From assembly GCA_019454045.1 (NCBI GenBank), contig SKCR01036756.1, forward strand, positions 62,001 through 126,000: a stretch of 64,000 bases of DNA, read 5' to 3'. The notes beneath the pieces were generated by a model. That model had not been told where the DNA came from. It saw nothing but the letters and a program-made list of their open reading frames with translations, and made no database searches. Shown here piece by piece: positions 34,201-44,809 of this stretch (position 1 is the stretch's first letter; every line of letters begins with the position of its first letter). The DNA comes from Zanthoxylum bungeanum (taxonomy: Eukaryota; Streptophyta; Magnoliopsida; Sapindales; Rutaceae). Both the position numbers and the translations under genes were made by a program.

Positions 34201-35550
34201 CTACGTGACCATCATCTCCATATGACTGAAGTGATACTTCCATCTTGACATCACACCCAATACACTACGATTCTCAATATACCCAGAAGAGGCGTACACA
34301 GAACCTGTTAAAGCCCTGGACGACCAAAACCAAAGTATATTGATTGTCGCAAGTATTAGCGATGCAAGTCTCAGATTAAGACCAAATACACCTACCCTGA
34401 TTCGGACTTCCATAGACACATAGTCATACTACCAATGGAATTCTGAGGGGTCTATCCAGAGCGAAGCTGTTTCCGTACCATCGGTAAACACAACTTCATA
34501 TTACACTTGCATGAGTATCCAATACCCAAATATATGAGAACTATGCCGTTATGCTCCCATAACGCGCACAAGTGCAATACTAGTCTATTCCGTATTATCG
34601 ATGTCCAATCTCGATAATACTACGACTATGAATGTTTTAATGATTAAACCTTAATGGATTAATATTGTCTCATATCTTATTAATCCGGAACTAATCATAT
34701 GGACTTTTATCATTTATATATCCCAGTAATCCAATTACAAATGATAAAAGAGCAATTTCCTTTGTCACATAGTTAATTTGTACAACAACACCATGTTCTA
34801 TACAAATAGTGATGCTATGGGTCATAATTGTCCAATACAATGCTGCTGGTTCTCTGCGTTAGGGTTAGTTGTTTTCGGTCTTAGGGTTCTTTGTTGTTTT
34901 GGTGTTTGGTTTTGGCGTTTGGTTTTCAGTTTTTTTTTGTGTTTTTTTTTGGTTGTTCGGTGATGAGGAGAAGAAATAAGGTTTAGGGTTTTTTGATGAT
35001 GATTTTCGTATGTATCTCCTTGTGTTTGTGTTTTTTTTTGTTCACCTCCAGCCTCCCTTTTTGTTTCGGTAATGGTCTCTTTTTATAATGCCAAAGGATC
35101 TCCAAATCATGGAAATAAATAATGATGATTTGAGGAATATTTATTTTAGAAAGAATCTTATGAATTTTGGTAAGGATGGGATTTCAAATCTTGTTAAATT
35201 TGAAAGTGATTTAAGGGGATTTTAGCATGTGTTTTGCATGGGATTTTAGCTATTTGGGAAGGCTTGGGAGTGTAAATGGTGTCCTGGGTGTGTGAACTTT
35301 GTGTGGTATTGGCGTGAATGGATTGTATGGGCTTTCATTGGTTACAGGGGTTTTGGGCCGAGGCTAAGGTTTGAAACAGAAACTAACTGAGCGAATCCGA
35401 GGCTGGCTAGTGAGTTCGAATCCGATAAGGTGCTAGTTTTGGAGATTTCTTTTCCTTCCAGCATTCGTTTCCCGTAACTTCAGTAACTTTTCAGGTAGTG
35501 CCTCCATATGAGGCTCGTCATCGGGCTAATGCAAAAATGCAGTGTCTACA
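31206..35550 (-). repeat. LTR of a second large non-autonomous gypsy element, split by a solo copia LTR
   Basis: The plus strand begins TGTAGGAGC and ends TGTCTACA; without the inserted copia LTR and its duplicated CAATG it is about 2.4 kb. It shares with the 15.6-kb element the block around 31370-31420 (CACCCCTCGCAAGGGAAGAC, reversed), the block near 31670-31770 and the start near 35500-35550 (GCAAAAATGCAGTG). It lacks the 178-base array. The low-complexity GT-rich frame at 32203-32931 is an artefact. Confidence 0.8.
32917..34837 (-). repeat. Solo copia LTR with 5-bp target duplication
   Basis: The 1921-base LTR lies between CAATG at 32912-32916 and CAATG at 34838-34842 with no internal region, the footprint of LTR-LTR recombination. 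The plus strand begins TGTAGAGTTTTC and ends TGTCCAATA, where the terminal CA has mutated to TA. It resembles the LTR starting at 63066 most closely. Confidence 0.88.
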
Positions 35551-36640
35551 GTCGCCCCCACTTTGATGGGGCTTGTGCAGTGTGTGACAGTGACAACCCT
35601 ATCAAAGTCATGCATGCATTTTTGGCTTACCTGGTTCGTCGGCCATTGCCGTACTTACCTGTTGTTTCATTGTTGGTATGAGATGCTTCGACTCCTGGGA
35701 TTTATTCCCGAACTGAGTTGAGTTGATGGCTAGGTGCTTTGACCCCTGGATGTTTTTCCCGAACCACCAAGTGTGAGATGCTTCGATCTATGGGATTTGT
35801 TCCCGAACTGAGTTGAGTGGATGGCAAGGTGTTTTGACCCCTAGGTTTTGTTCCCGAACCACCGAGTGTGAGATGCTTCGATCTCTGGGATTTATTCCCG
35901 AAATGAGTTGGGTTGATGGCGAGGTGCTTTACACTTGGGTTTTGTTCCCGAACCACCGGGTGTGAGATGCTTCGATCTCTGGTTCATTCCCGAACCGTTC
36001 TTAGTGTGAGATGGTTCATTTCCGAACCGTTCTTGGTGTGAAATGGTTCATTTTTTAACCGTTCCTGGTGTGAGATGGTTCATTCCCGAACCATTCCTTG
36101 TGTGAGATGGTTCATTCCCGAACCGTTCCTAGTGTGATATGGTTCATTCCCGAACCATCCATGAGTGTGAGATGGTTTATTCCTGAACCGTTCCTTAGTT
36201 GAGATGGTTCATTTCCGAACCGCTCCTAAGTTGAGATGGTTCATTTCCAAACCGTTCCTGGGTTGAGATGGTTTATTTCCGAACAGTTCCTGGGTTGAGA
36301 TGGTTCATTCCGAACCGTTCCTGAGTTGAGATGGTTCATTTCCGAACCGTTCCTGATTTGAGATGGTTCATTCCCGAACCGTTCCTAGCTTCGATCTCTG
36401 GGCTTTATTCCTGAAATTTTTCTCCATTCTCGGATAGCCATTCCCGGCTTGCTCGAGGTTGTTCTCCATTCCTGGAGTGCCATTTCTGGCTTGCTCGTCC
36501 TCATTCCCGAGGTTGTTCTCCATTCCCGGAGTGCCATTCCCGGCTTGCTCGTCCTCATTCCTGAGGAGTTGCTCGTCTTTATCGCTTTTTCTTTTTCTTC
36601 AAGAATATGAATGGAACAACTGAACAACTGGACGACACCC
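35551..36640 (-). other. 3' internal part of the second large non-autonomous gypsy element
   Basis: It starts with the reversed tract GTCGCCCCCACTTTGATGGG, identical to the tract of the 15.6-kb element over 14 bases and similar beyond. Then come repeats with CCCGAACC around GAGATGCTTCGATC (35680-35970) and a regular array (35960-36390, listed separately), then CATTCCCGGAGTGCCATTCC units (36430-36560). No coding frame. It stops near 36640 where gypsy LTR text begins, so gag and the other LTR are missing. Confidence 0.7.
35960..36390 (-). repeat. Tandem array, unit about 32 bases, about 13 copies
   Basis: GAGATGGTTCATTCCCGAACC followed by GTTCCTGGTGT or GTTCCTGAGTT recurs regularly, with small changes between units. 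It corresponds to the array at 22275-22665 of the plus-strand relative. Confidence 0.88.
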
Positions 36641-37105
36641 GACTTAAGATTGTTCTTGCGTCACGTCGCGCCGTTGATGAAGGACACGTGTTGCACGGCT
36701 TCCGGAGATGGTGACACATGGCAGGCTGAATGATTATCTCAATAATTATGCTGATGTGGCGACCACTGAATTATTATGCTGACGTCATTGATGACGTATG
36801 TGCTGATGTGGCGATGATGATTGTCGGTAGCATGTGATGATGACACGTGTCTGGCGCACGTTAGCAATACCTGGCGCACGTTAGCCGTCGCGACGCAGAG
36901 CTGCGCGTCGCGACTCCCAAATTATAATTTTGCCTTTTTTGTCCATTTGTCTATGGTTTGGCCCTGATTTGATTCCAACAAGTCCTGAAACTTTATTTAT
37001 CTATAAAATAGCACAAAACACATCAAAATATTCACAAAACGCAAGAAACTATACAAAATATTAAGTAAAATGAGTGAGAAATAGTGATCTATTCACCAGT
37101 TATCA
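36641..37105 (-). repeat. LTR fragment of the Athila-like family
   Basis: It matches the U3 end of 8911-10974: GATGATGACACGTGTC, CGCACGTTAGC twice, then the block TCCTGAAACTTTATTTATCTA and CACAAAACGCAAGAAACTATAC. It ends near 37105 (CCAGTTATCA) where the others end CCACTCTTCA or CCACTAATCA. It has ACGT-core motifs as in the full LTR. Confidence 0.75.
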
Positions 37106-38299
37106 GATTCAGACTTGTTATTTTACGGTAACTTGGGGTAGGACGTTGCCTCAGCTACCTTGATATTTTTGGGTCGGTACGGAGTGTGTGATACGTCACC
37201 CTCATCACACTTGTCGTCTTGATTTTGTTTTTTGCACGACTAGGTGTGGGACGCCACTACCAGTGTTCCTGAGAATGGTAGGAGGTTGAAAATATTTCCC
37301 CCAGGTATGTCCTGGTAGTGATTTTAATGGCTCAGGGTTGTATTTGTTCCACCGAGGCCATTTAGATGGTACTAGGAGGGACCATTCCCTTGTGGCCAAA
37401 GTGATTTAAATGGTTCAGGGCTATATTAGTTTCGCCGATGCCATTTAGATGGCACAATGAGGGACCGTTCCCTTGTGGTCAAAGTGATTTTAATGGCCCG
37501 GTGTTGTATTCGTTCCGCCGATGCAATTTAGATAGCACAAGGACAGACCGTTCCCTTGTGGCCAAAGTGATTTTAATGGTCGGGGCTGCATTCGTTCCGC
37601 CGAGGTCATTTAGATGACACAAAGATGGATCATTCCCTTGTGGACACGTTCATTATTGGATCAGGGTTAGGTACGTCCCACCAAGGCCTTGATATGTTCA
37701 TTGGCATGGGGTCGAGGTTTCTCCCCCATGGCCTTATCTGATTGGCACAAGGAGAGATCATTCCCTTGTTGCCATATTCATTATTAGATTGGGTCGAGTA
37801 CGTCCCACCGAAGCCTTGGCATGTTCATAGGCATGAGAGATCGTTCCCTTGTGGCCGAGTTCATTATCGGCTCTGGGTCGGGTACGTCGCACTGAGACCA
37901 TATTATTATTAATGTGATGCCGGGACATCCCCATGCCCCTACAGAAAAGCTGTAATAACAGAGTGGATATCCCCCGGGGTCAGTATCCCATATAAACCAA
38001 GTCAGTTTGGTAAATATCTGTAGATTAACTGTTGAAGATTAAAGCGCAAAAACCGGATTACTGACCGCTATGGTAACCGGTATGGGCACTGGCATAACTC
38101 ATCCCGATTCCAATAGCTATGTAAACTCCAGACTGACCAGTATAAGAGACCAGTATGGAGTAGCCCGATTCCAGAGAGCATGTAAAACTACACAAGGCAG
38201 AGCAGAGACACTGATATACCAGTATCAAGGACCGGTATGTCAGTCTTAGTGCATAAAACACATTATTTGAAGATTAAAACCATTTTGCACATATCCCTA
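37106..38299. repeat. 83-bp tandem array and flanking non-coding sequence
   Basis: GTGATT(T)TAATGG recurs at 37318, 37401, 37484 and 37567, an exact 83-base period. Units share CCATTTAGATGGCACAA and ACCGTTCCCTTGTGG. Diverged longer units continue to about 37900 (CCTTGGCATGTTCATAGGCATG). From 37900 to 38299 there are repeated CCAGTAT/ACCGGTATG words but no coding frame. This may be the 3' non-coding part of another large gypsy element. Confidence 0.75.
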
Positions 38300-38661
38300 A
38301 TACATCTATATGAATGTGCATGAGTCCTATGAGATTAAATTACTTGAATTATAGACTTACTTACAATGAGAGCCCTAAGCTATAAGACTGCACTTGATAT
38401 CTTCGTTAAGCTCTTGAGTCTTTACATCAAATTTGCTTCGACATCTTTTTGTAATGCTCGCGAATACGCGTCGAAGTCTCTTGCGTTGCATCATCAAAAT
38501 CCTTCATTGAGTTCAATGACACTAACATTGATACGATTTTTATCTACGAAATACACCAAAAATACATCAAAACGCTCATAAAACCTGAGATTACTTACAA
38601 AATGCGAGATAAAAAGGACGGTACATATATGTAGATTAACCACTCATCACAATCCCCCTTG
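38300..38661 (-). repeat. 3' LTR end and polypurine tract of a gypsy relic
   Basis: The text around 38550-38649 (ACATCAAAACGCTCATAAA to ACCACTCATCA) resembles 12060-12161. It is followed by CAATCCCCCTTG, a reversed purine tract, so this is the start of a minus-strand 3' LTR with its tract. The other parts are missing. Confidence 0.55.
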
Positions 38662-39060
38662 ATGACTATATTATAACAGTATTGATTTAGATTTTTGATA
38701 AATCTTTTAATAATTGAAACTTTAGTATATTATGATTATAATATAAATAAAAAAGGGGGAAAAGACCAAGTGAGCAGTAATATGAAACAAGAAATTGTTA
38801 ACGGTTTTGTCAACATTTGTCCCCATTCACGTAGCTACTAGAAAGTTGGTGGTGGTCTCGTCGATTCCTCTATCTTTAGAACTGATTAAATGATCTAATT
38901 TTATACTACTTTTTTATTTATCTGTTTTTAATTGTTCAGATTTGTTACTGATGGTGACACACATGTTAAAGATTGGTGGAAATTTAAAAAAGCAAAAAAA
39001 AAGTGTCTGTTTTAATTAAGTGAGAAAATAATCGAAACTCTTATGGTGAGAAAATAAATT
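38662..39060. other. No gene seen
   Basis: AT-rich sequence with no frame, tract or repeat that I recognise. Confidence 0.4.
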
Positions 39061-39441
39061 TTGGTGAATTTAATTGAAATTTATCATATTTTATAATAAA
39101 AATAAAAATATTTATAGTAAAATCTCTTATATGATATTTTTGTTTAATTTTAAAATATCATTGAATTTTCGTTTAATTTCATTAAATATCATGGATTTTT
39201 TTTTTCTGAATTATTTAATTTTTTTTTCTTGCAGAAACAGTTGCGAAGGTAAAATAATTAAGTATAAGATGATGCGAGTTTGGCATACCTCTTCTACAAT
39301 TAGCACCAAACGGTGGTAACTACTAACTACCCTAAGTTTTAATTAAAAATGTAAATAAGAAAAACTATGCTTCTTATAAACTAATGTTGTTTAATAGTTT
39401 CAGTAATTTAAAACAATAATTATATTATAATGTAAGCTAAG
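39061..39441. repeat. Flank duplicated from (or with) 12530-12917
   Basis: Nearly identical to 12530-12917, including AATTAGCACCAAACGGTGGT and the terminal TGTAAGCTAAG before the LTR. It is 381 versus 388 bases long owing to small indels. Confidence 0.8.
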
Positions 39442-40552
39442 TGTTGATGGTGGGCTTTCACCCAAGAAAGTTCTAATATCGAGGAGAAATATAATGGAGT
39501 CATGTACTTGGCCATGAGGAGAATGATGCGGCCCAAGAGCCCGGGGAGATTGAAGTCAGACAGAAAAACCCGAGCACCTTAAGCAGAGGAGTTTTCCCCG
39601 AGGAGGACCTGCTATTGATGAAACGAGTAGATACCCCGACCCAACCAGTATAAGAAGTGAGTTTGGACAGACTGTATGTTTGTGGAATCTAACCCGAGGT
39701 GGTCCACGCTTACTGACCCGACCTAGTTGAAGAAGGGGTGACTTGACCGAACACCATATTCCTCAACATGCCGACCCAAGGAACGAAGCTGAGATCACGA
39801 TGTTTTGAACTGGCATATGACGTATGCCCTACTTAGTAGTTTGAGCTTCTAGAAGGCTGATGTGACAGGAGTAAGTCAACGGCTCCCTTGGGCATAGACT
39901 CTGCCAATCGAAATAGTATTGGAGTGGTTGAGCCGCAGGGTGTCACGTCGACAGAGCGTGTAGCAGTGGCCAAAATGTTGGAATGATGGGTTTCTGCTGA
40001 CTGAGGATAGTTGAGTAAGATGTCAGAGTGCCTGTTTGCTGAGTTGTTGGTGGAAAAAGAGCATGGGGCGATGATGATAGGGTAGCGTGAGCTGGCGTCA
40101 TGGGTTGGTGGAATAGTGGATTTTGAAGCCTATATGAAGGGGTTGAAGCCACAATGTCAAAGGTTATGAATTTCTACATTTCACTACTTGTACAAAAACA
40201 AGAGCCTCTAAATTGGTGATAGAGAGAGAGAAAGTTGGTCGGCCCGATTACTTGAGAGATTTGTAACTGGATAGTTGAGACCCAAGGAATTTTACATTCT
40301 TTGTAAGCCTCCAACACTTGTAACTTGGTCGGTCTTGACCAGAAACGAGTAATATAAACATTCTATATTCTCCCATAGACGTAGGTTGGAGGCACTCTCC
40401 GTCGAACCATGTAAATCTCTGTGATTTTCTTGTTTGCTTGTCAAGTTTGTTTTGGATTTCCGATTAACTAAACAAATTCACGGCTTAGATGAGATTTATT
40501 CGATGTGATAGATTTCCCAAATTATCCTTCAAGCTAAAAACAACCGTCAACA
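39442..40552 (+). repeat. Solo LTR of the Tat-like family with target duplication CTAAG
   Basis: It begins TGTTGATGG and ends GTCAACA, flanked by CTAAG at 39437-39441 and 40553-40557. No internal region. It matches 12918-13980 throughout, with about 50 extra bases near 39740-39790. The insertion point and the duplication are the same as for the full element at 12918. Confidence 0.9.
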
Positions 40553-40557
40553 CTAAG

Positions 40558-40897
40558 TTTGATGTTTTATTCCCTTAAATATCTCTTGGTAGAAAGCATT
40601 TGATGATGACACTTAATTTATAAACGAATGTTGTTTAATAGTTTGGGTAATTTAAAACAATAATTAGTTTATACAAATTTTTTTTTTTCAAGGGATAGTG
40701 TCAGTTTGTATTGAATTCATTGTACCAATAAAATGGATCGAAACATATAAAATTGCGACCATATATTCAAACAAACACAATACAATTAGACAAATTATCT
40801 TCGAACAGTTGAAGCAGATGATTGGAACATAAATAAATTAATATTGAAAGATCAAAGATTGCAAGCTGACAATAAAAACAACATAGAGATTAGATGC

Positions 40898-40934
<37 letters not shown>

Positions 40935-41894
40935 TGAAAATGATTTTACTATGATATAGATCTAAAAAAATAGAGTTTGACTATCTGCTTGATATCCAAT
41001 GGTGTAGTTAGAGCATAGATTAAGTATGATGAATTTTGATTTTCACAAAAAAAGTATTAAATTTTCTTCATTTTAACGGGATGAAATTAATCAAAATTAT
41101 CCCAATAATAAATTAGAATTTTCATTAATTTATATTATATATTTTTAAAAAAATCGGATTGAGCTCATCTCTATATACCACAGTTGATATCTCTAAATAA
41201 ACAGAAAACACTGACTAAATTGGAATGGGATCTATATGCACATTCCTCAAATGTTAGGAATCAAATAATATATTATGGAAAACCTTGAGGGTCTATATGT
41301 TACTTTTATAAATAATAATTAAAAGTGCTGGGAATCTTTATTAGAGAGAAATGGGTAAAAAGAGAGTGTATTTGAGATTCGTTATGTCCTTGCAAAGACA
41401 AAATGTAAAAGAAGTTAAATAATGAAGGGAAAATTACATGCAGGGAGTTTTTTTTTAGTTGTTGTCAAAATCAATGAACAGAAAATTGTTTTGGATGGAT
41501 CATGCAATTAGATTTTAAATTGGGAACACAATCTCATCATTTGGGAGGATTTATGGGGCCAGAAATGAGGAAGGGGTGCATGTGCTTAAGCAAATAAATC
41601 AAAGTCAAAATCATTCTATGAATATATAGGTATCCATGCATGTGCATGTAGAGTCACAAAGCAAAACATCTAGTGTTTATAGCCTTGTCATGCGCCGCTC
41701 TATTGCTCTTTTTTCTCTTTTAATTTATTTTAAAAAAAGAAAAAAGAAAAAAAAAACACTTGAGGATGGACTGAGGCCAGTGAATCAGATTGTGTTCATC
41801 ATCATATCTGGGATTCCTTTTTAAAATCTAGAATTGGGTCTATAATCAACTTTTACTGTGCTTTTGAGGCAACAAATGTCTTGTGCGAGATATC
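40558..41894. other. AT-rich sequence, no gene seen
   Basis: This probably belongs to the host locus. 40619-40670 repeats part of the flank seen before the LTR (AACGAATGTTGTTTAATAG). A run of 33 T lies at 40901-40933. A weak TATATT-rich stretch is near 41120-41150. The short frame at 41636-41824 contains A-rich low-complexity text and is not convincing. Confidence 0.45.
40901..40933. repeat. Run of 33 T
   Basis: Uninterrupted homopolymer. It could be the reverse of a poly(A) tail of a minus-strand retroposon, but I see no target duplication or SINE-like body beside it. Confidence 0.9.
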
Positions 41895-42603
41895 TGTTGA
41901 TGGTGGTTTTTTGAATGCAGTATACTGAGGAGGGGTATAATAAATATTGTACTTGGCCAAAAGTAGATGGCAAAGACCCAAGAGCCTAGAGAGAGATTGG
42001 GTTTGACAGAAAGACCTGACATCATGGTACAGACAAGTTCTCCCGAGGGCAAAGCCTGTTGAAGATGAAGCTGGTAGTATCGACCCGACGACATGAAGAG
42101 AGGGATTTGAGGTTGTTTGAGAATCTGTAAAACCCGACCAGATGAGGTCCTTATGTGTGAACCTGACTTAGTTGGGGAGTTGGGCAGGACTTTGATAAGT
42201 ATCATCTACCTCGGTATGTTAACCCGAAGAACGAAGATGGAATTACAGGCCGATCAGTATTGGGGTCATATGACGTATGTCCTAAATGGGAAGATGTGTT
42301 TCCAGAAGGCTAATGATGATGGAGGGAAAATAGCTATTCATAGTGGTCGTAGGCTCTGTCAGCCACTATAGGGCGGTGCAGTGGCATAGCAAAGCCGTTA
42401 GAGGCCGCCATAGGCGATACAATGGTAGAGGAATGAGCTAATCTGATTGATTGAATCTGAGGGTGGTTGGGGAGAGTTATGGTCGTATGATAGTCAAGTG
42501 ACATGGGCTGACATCAAGGTTGGTGGGACAATACTTTTGGGAGTCTATATAAAGGGGTTGAAGTCAGTGTTATAAAGGTTAGCAATTTTTTCATTTCACA
42601 ACG
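41895..42603 (+). repeat. Truncated Tat-like LTR
   Basis: It begins TGTTGATGGTGG and keeps the TATA region near 42545 (CTATATAAAGGGG), then stops in the CATTTCAC text near 42600. It is closest to the LTR split at 53185-53722 and 62984-63065. It preserves the uninterrupted site GGTAGAGGAATGAGC (42426-42440), where the other copy carries the 9.26-kb copia insertion. Confidence 0.78.
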
Positions 42604-43025
42604 TGTTGGAACATCTCGTGAAAATTTTATCGCGTTAATACTATTTAATTTACAAAACTTGGCTCATTCTCTCCTAACTTGAGAATATGACCAAATAGAA
42701 TTAAGTGCAATCGTAATCAATGAAAGGTGCTAAACTAGTCAGACCATCTTAAACACATAAATTAAGGAAATGACATTTGCAACGAACATGAAAAAATCGA
42801 CCCCCCAAATTTGATTCACATATTTCTGTTAAATCTTTAATTGATGCAGTATTTACAGATGCATTATCAAAAACAATTGTTAAAATTTTACCTAATAAAC
42901 CGAATTCATCAAAAATTACTTTCATCATTATATAAATATGTTGTGCAATATTTTGTTCATCAAAAACTCTAAATGCAATAAGTTGTTTTTACATATTCCA
43001 TGATGCATCAATCCAATGATAAGCC
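42604..43025 (-). pseudogene. hAT-type transposase fragment
   Basis: On the minus strand, starting at 43016, a frame reads HWIDASWNM, stop, then KQLIAFRVFDEQNIAQHIY, KVIFDEFGLLGKILTIVFDNAS, CESNLGGRFFHVRCKCHFLNLCV, stop, and near the other end KLNSINAIKFSRDVPTR. These are the conserved blocks of plant hAT (Ac-like, RICESLEEPER-type) transposases from the catalytic core (FDNAS includes one catalytic aspartate) to the DVPTRWNS block. Stops and a frame change show it is dead. The copia LTR starts at its left (N-terminal) end, and the gypsy LTR abuts it at 42603. Confidence 0.85.
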
Positions 43026-44795
43026 TGTTGGACAATTATGACCCATAACATCACTATTTGTAAAAGACATGGTGTTTTTGTACAAATTAACTATGTGACA
43101 AAGGAAATTGCTATTTTATCATTTTGTAATTGGATTACTTGGATATATAAATGATAAAAGTCCATATGGTTAGTTTGGATTAATAAGATATGAGACAGTA
43201 TTAATCCACGAAAGGTTTGATCATTAAATATCCCTAGTCATAGTATTATCGAGACTGGACATCGATAATGCGGAATAGACTAGTATTACACTAGTGCGCG
43301 TTATGGAAGCTTAAAGACATAGTTCTTATATATTTAAGTATTGGATACTTATGCAAGTGTGATAAGAGGTTCTGTTAGCCGTTGGACCGGGAACAGCTTC
43401 GCTCTGGATAGACCACTCGGAATCCCATTGGTATTATGACTATGTGTCTATGGGAATCCGAATCAAGATAGGTGTATGTGATCTTTAACCTGAGACTTGC
43501 ATCGCTAATACTTGTGACAATCAATATACTTTGGTTTTGGTCGTCCGGAGCTTTAACAGGTTCTGTGTACGCCTTTTCTGGGTTTACTGAGAATCGTAGT
43601 GTATTGGGTGTGATGTCAAGATGGGAGTATCACTCCAGTCATATAGAGATGATGATGACGCAGGATACGGTACTGGTACTCTTAAATGCTGCAGCTATCG
43701 GGATAGTATGACTAGGTCATGATTATCCGATTACAGAGACTAGTTACGCGGGATCCGATATATGCTTCGTACTGGGCAGACACAATTCCAGCCCTAGGCC
43801 TAGCATGTGACATCCGATACTGGATCGTATTACGCAATACATAGTATACTACGCCTGATACAGATTATATATTATTCGTTGAATATTTCTGGAGAATTGG
43901 GTAGGCACGGTGCTTTGCTAGAAGCCAACCATGTCTTATAAATCGGTGAGAACGTGGTACGGGGTACGCACGTGTTCGGATAGTCCGATGACCGTATTTA
44001 CTGCCAACATATCCAGGGATCTCTTGGGTCGCTTCCCAAAGATTCACCAATGACATTTGACTCGAACAGAATTAATCTGGGATTAATTATGAGAGAGAAA
44101 ATTAATCTGGGATTAATTGCGGCAAGAAATTATCTGGGATTAAATTTGTTTAGAAGAGAGAACGCGATTAATTTGGAATTAATCGGTTAAATAATATATC
44201 AGATATATTAATTGAAATTGGATTTCAATGCGGAATTAAAATTGGATTTTAATTCGTTAGCGACTTTCGTAATAATTTTGCTAGGCATTATTATTTAATT
44301 AAATTGGATTTAATAATGTCGCGACGGAAAATTCATTTAATCGGATTAAACAAACCCGGGCCCAAAGTGTGTTGTGTAAACCAACTAAATTTAGAATTTA
44401 AAGTGGTGGGACCCACTTCACTTACATCAATTGTCAAACAAGTGATGGGAGTGGTTGGCTAATACTTAAATGCTTCATTTATCAACACAACACACAAGTT
44501 TTTAGAAACTCAACTATTCATCTTCTCTCTTTCCTCCAATTGTCGTGACTTCTCCCCTCTTGTTCTTGAATTTTTGTTGTAAAAATTCATCAAGCTAGCA
44601 CTTTATGAGTTGAATGAGGTGTTAGGGAAACTCACCCAAGAGTTGGAAACACTCAACAAAGCTTGGAGCTTCTACATCCATTGGAGATTTTTGAAATTTC
44701 ATCTACCAACTAATATAAGTTTTCCCGCAAATATACTTGGTTAATTCACACACAAATCTTGTTTAGATACCTTGGGCATGTGTAGGACACTAACA
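43026..44795 (+). repeat. 5' LTR of copia element, 1770 bases
   Basis: It begins TGTTGGACA and ends ACTAACA, followed by a tRNA-Met-type primer site. It matches the LTRs at 745-2788 and 50952-51474. The left flank is the hAT relic. No right-hand target duplication can be read because the 3' LTR is truncated. Confidence 0.9.
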
Positions 44796-44796
44796 A

Positions 44797-44809
44797 TGGT
44801 ATCAGAGCC
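44797..44809 (+). other. Primer-binding site, tRNA-Met type
   Basis: TGGTATCAGAGCC is the complement of the 3' end of initiator tRNA-Met, the standard primer of plant copia elements. It starts one base after the LTR. Confidence 0.92.

Noticed and set aside
31206..35550. Possibility that this LTR and the 15.6-kb LTRs are one family with a simple deletion
   Set aside because: Their downstream ends differ in sequence (CTACAACA-type versus TGTCCCACA) and the middle parts do not align, so they are related but distinct.
39442..40552. Reading this LTR as the 3' LTR of the element beginning at 12918
   Set aside because: It is preceded by the same host flank and CTAAG as the 5' LTR, and by no polypurine tract or pol sequence. 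A solo LTR at a duplicated locus fits better.
40901..40933. T33 run as a SINE or processed-pseudogene tail
   Set aside because: No target duplication, no RNA polymerase III boxes and no recognisable body next to it.
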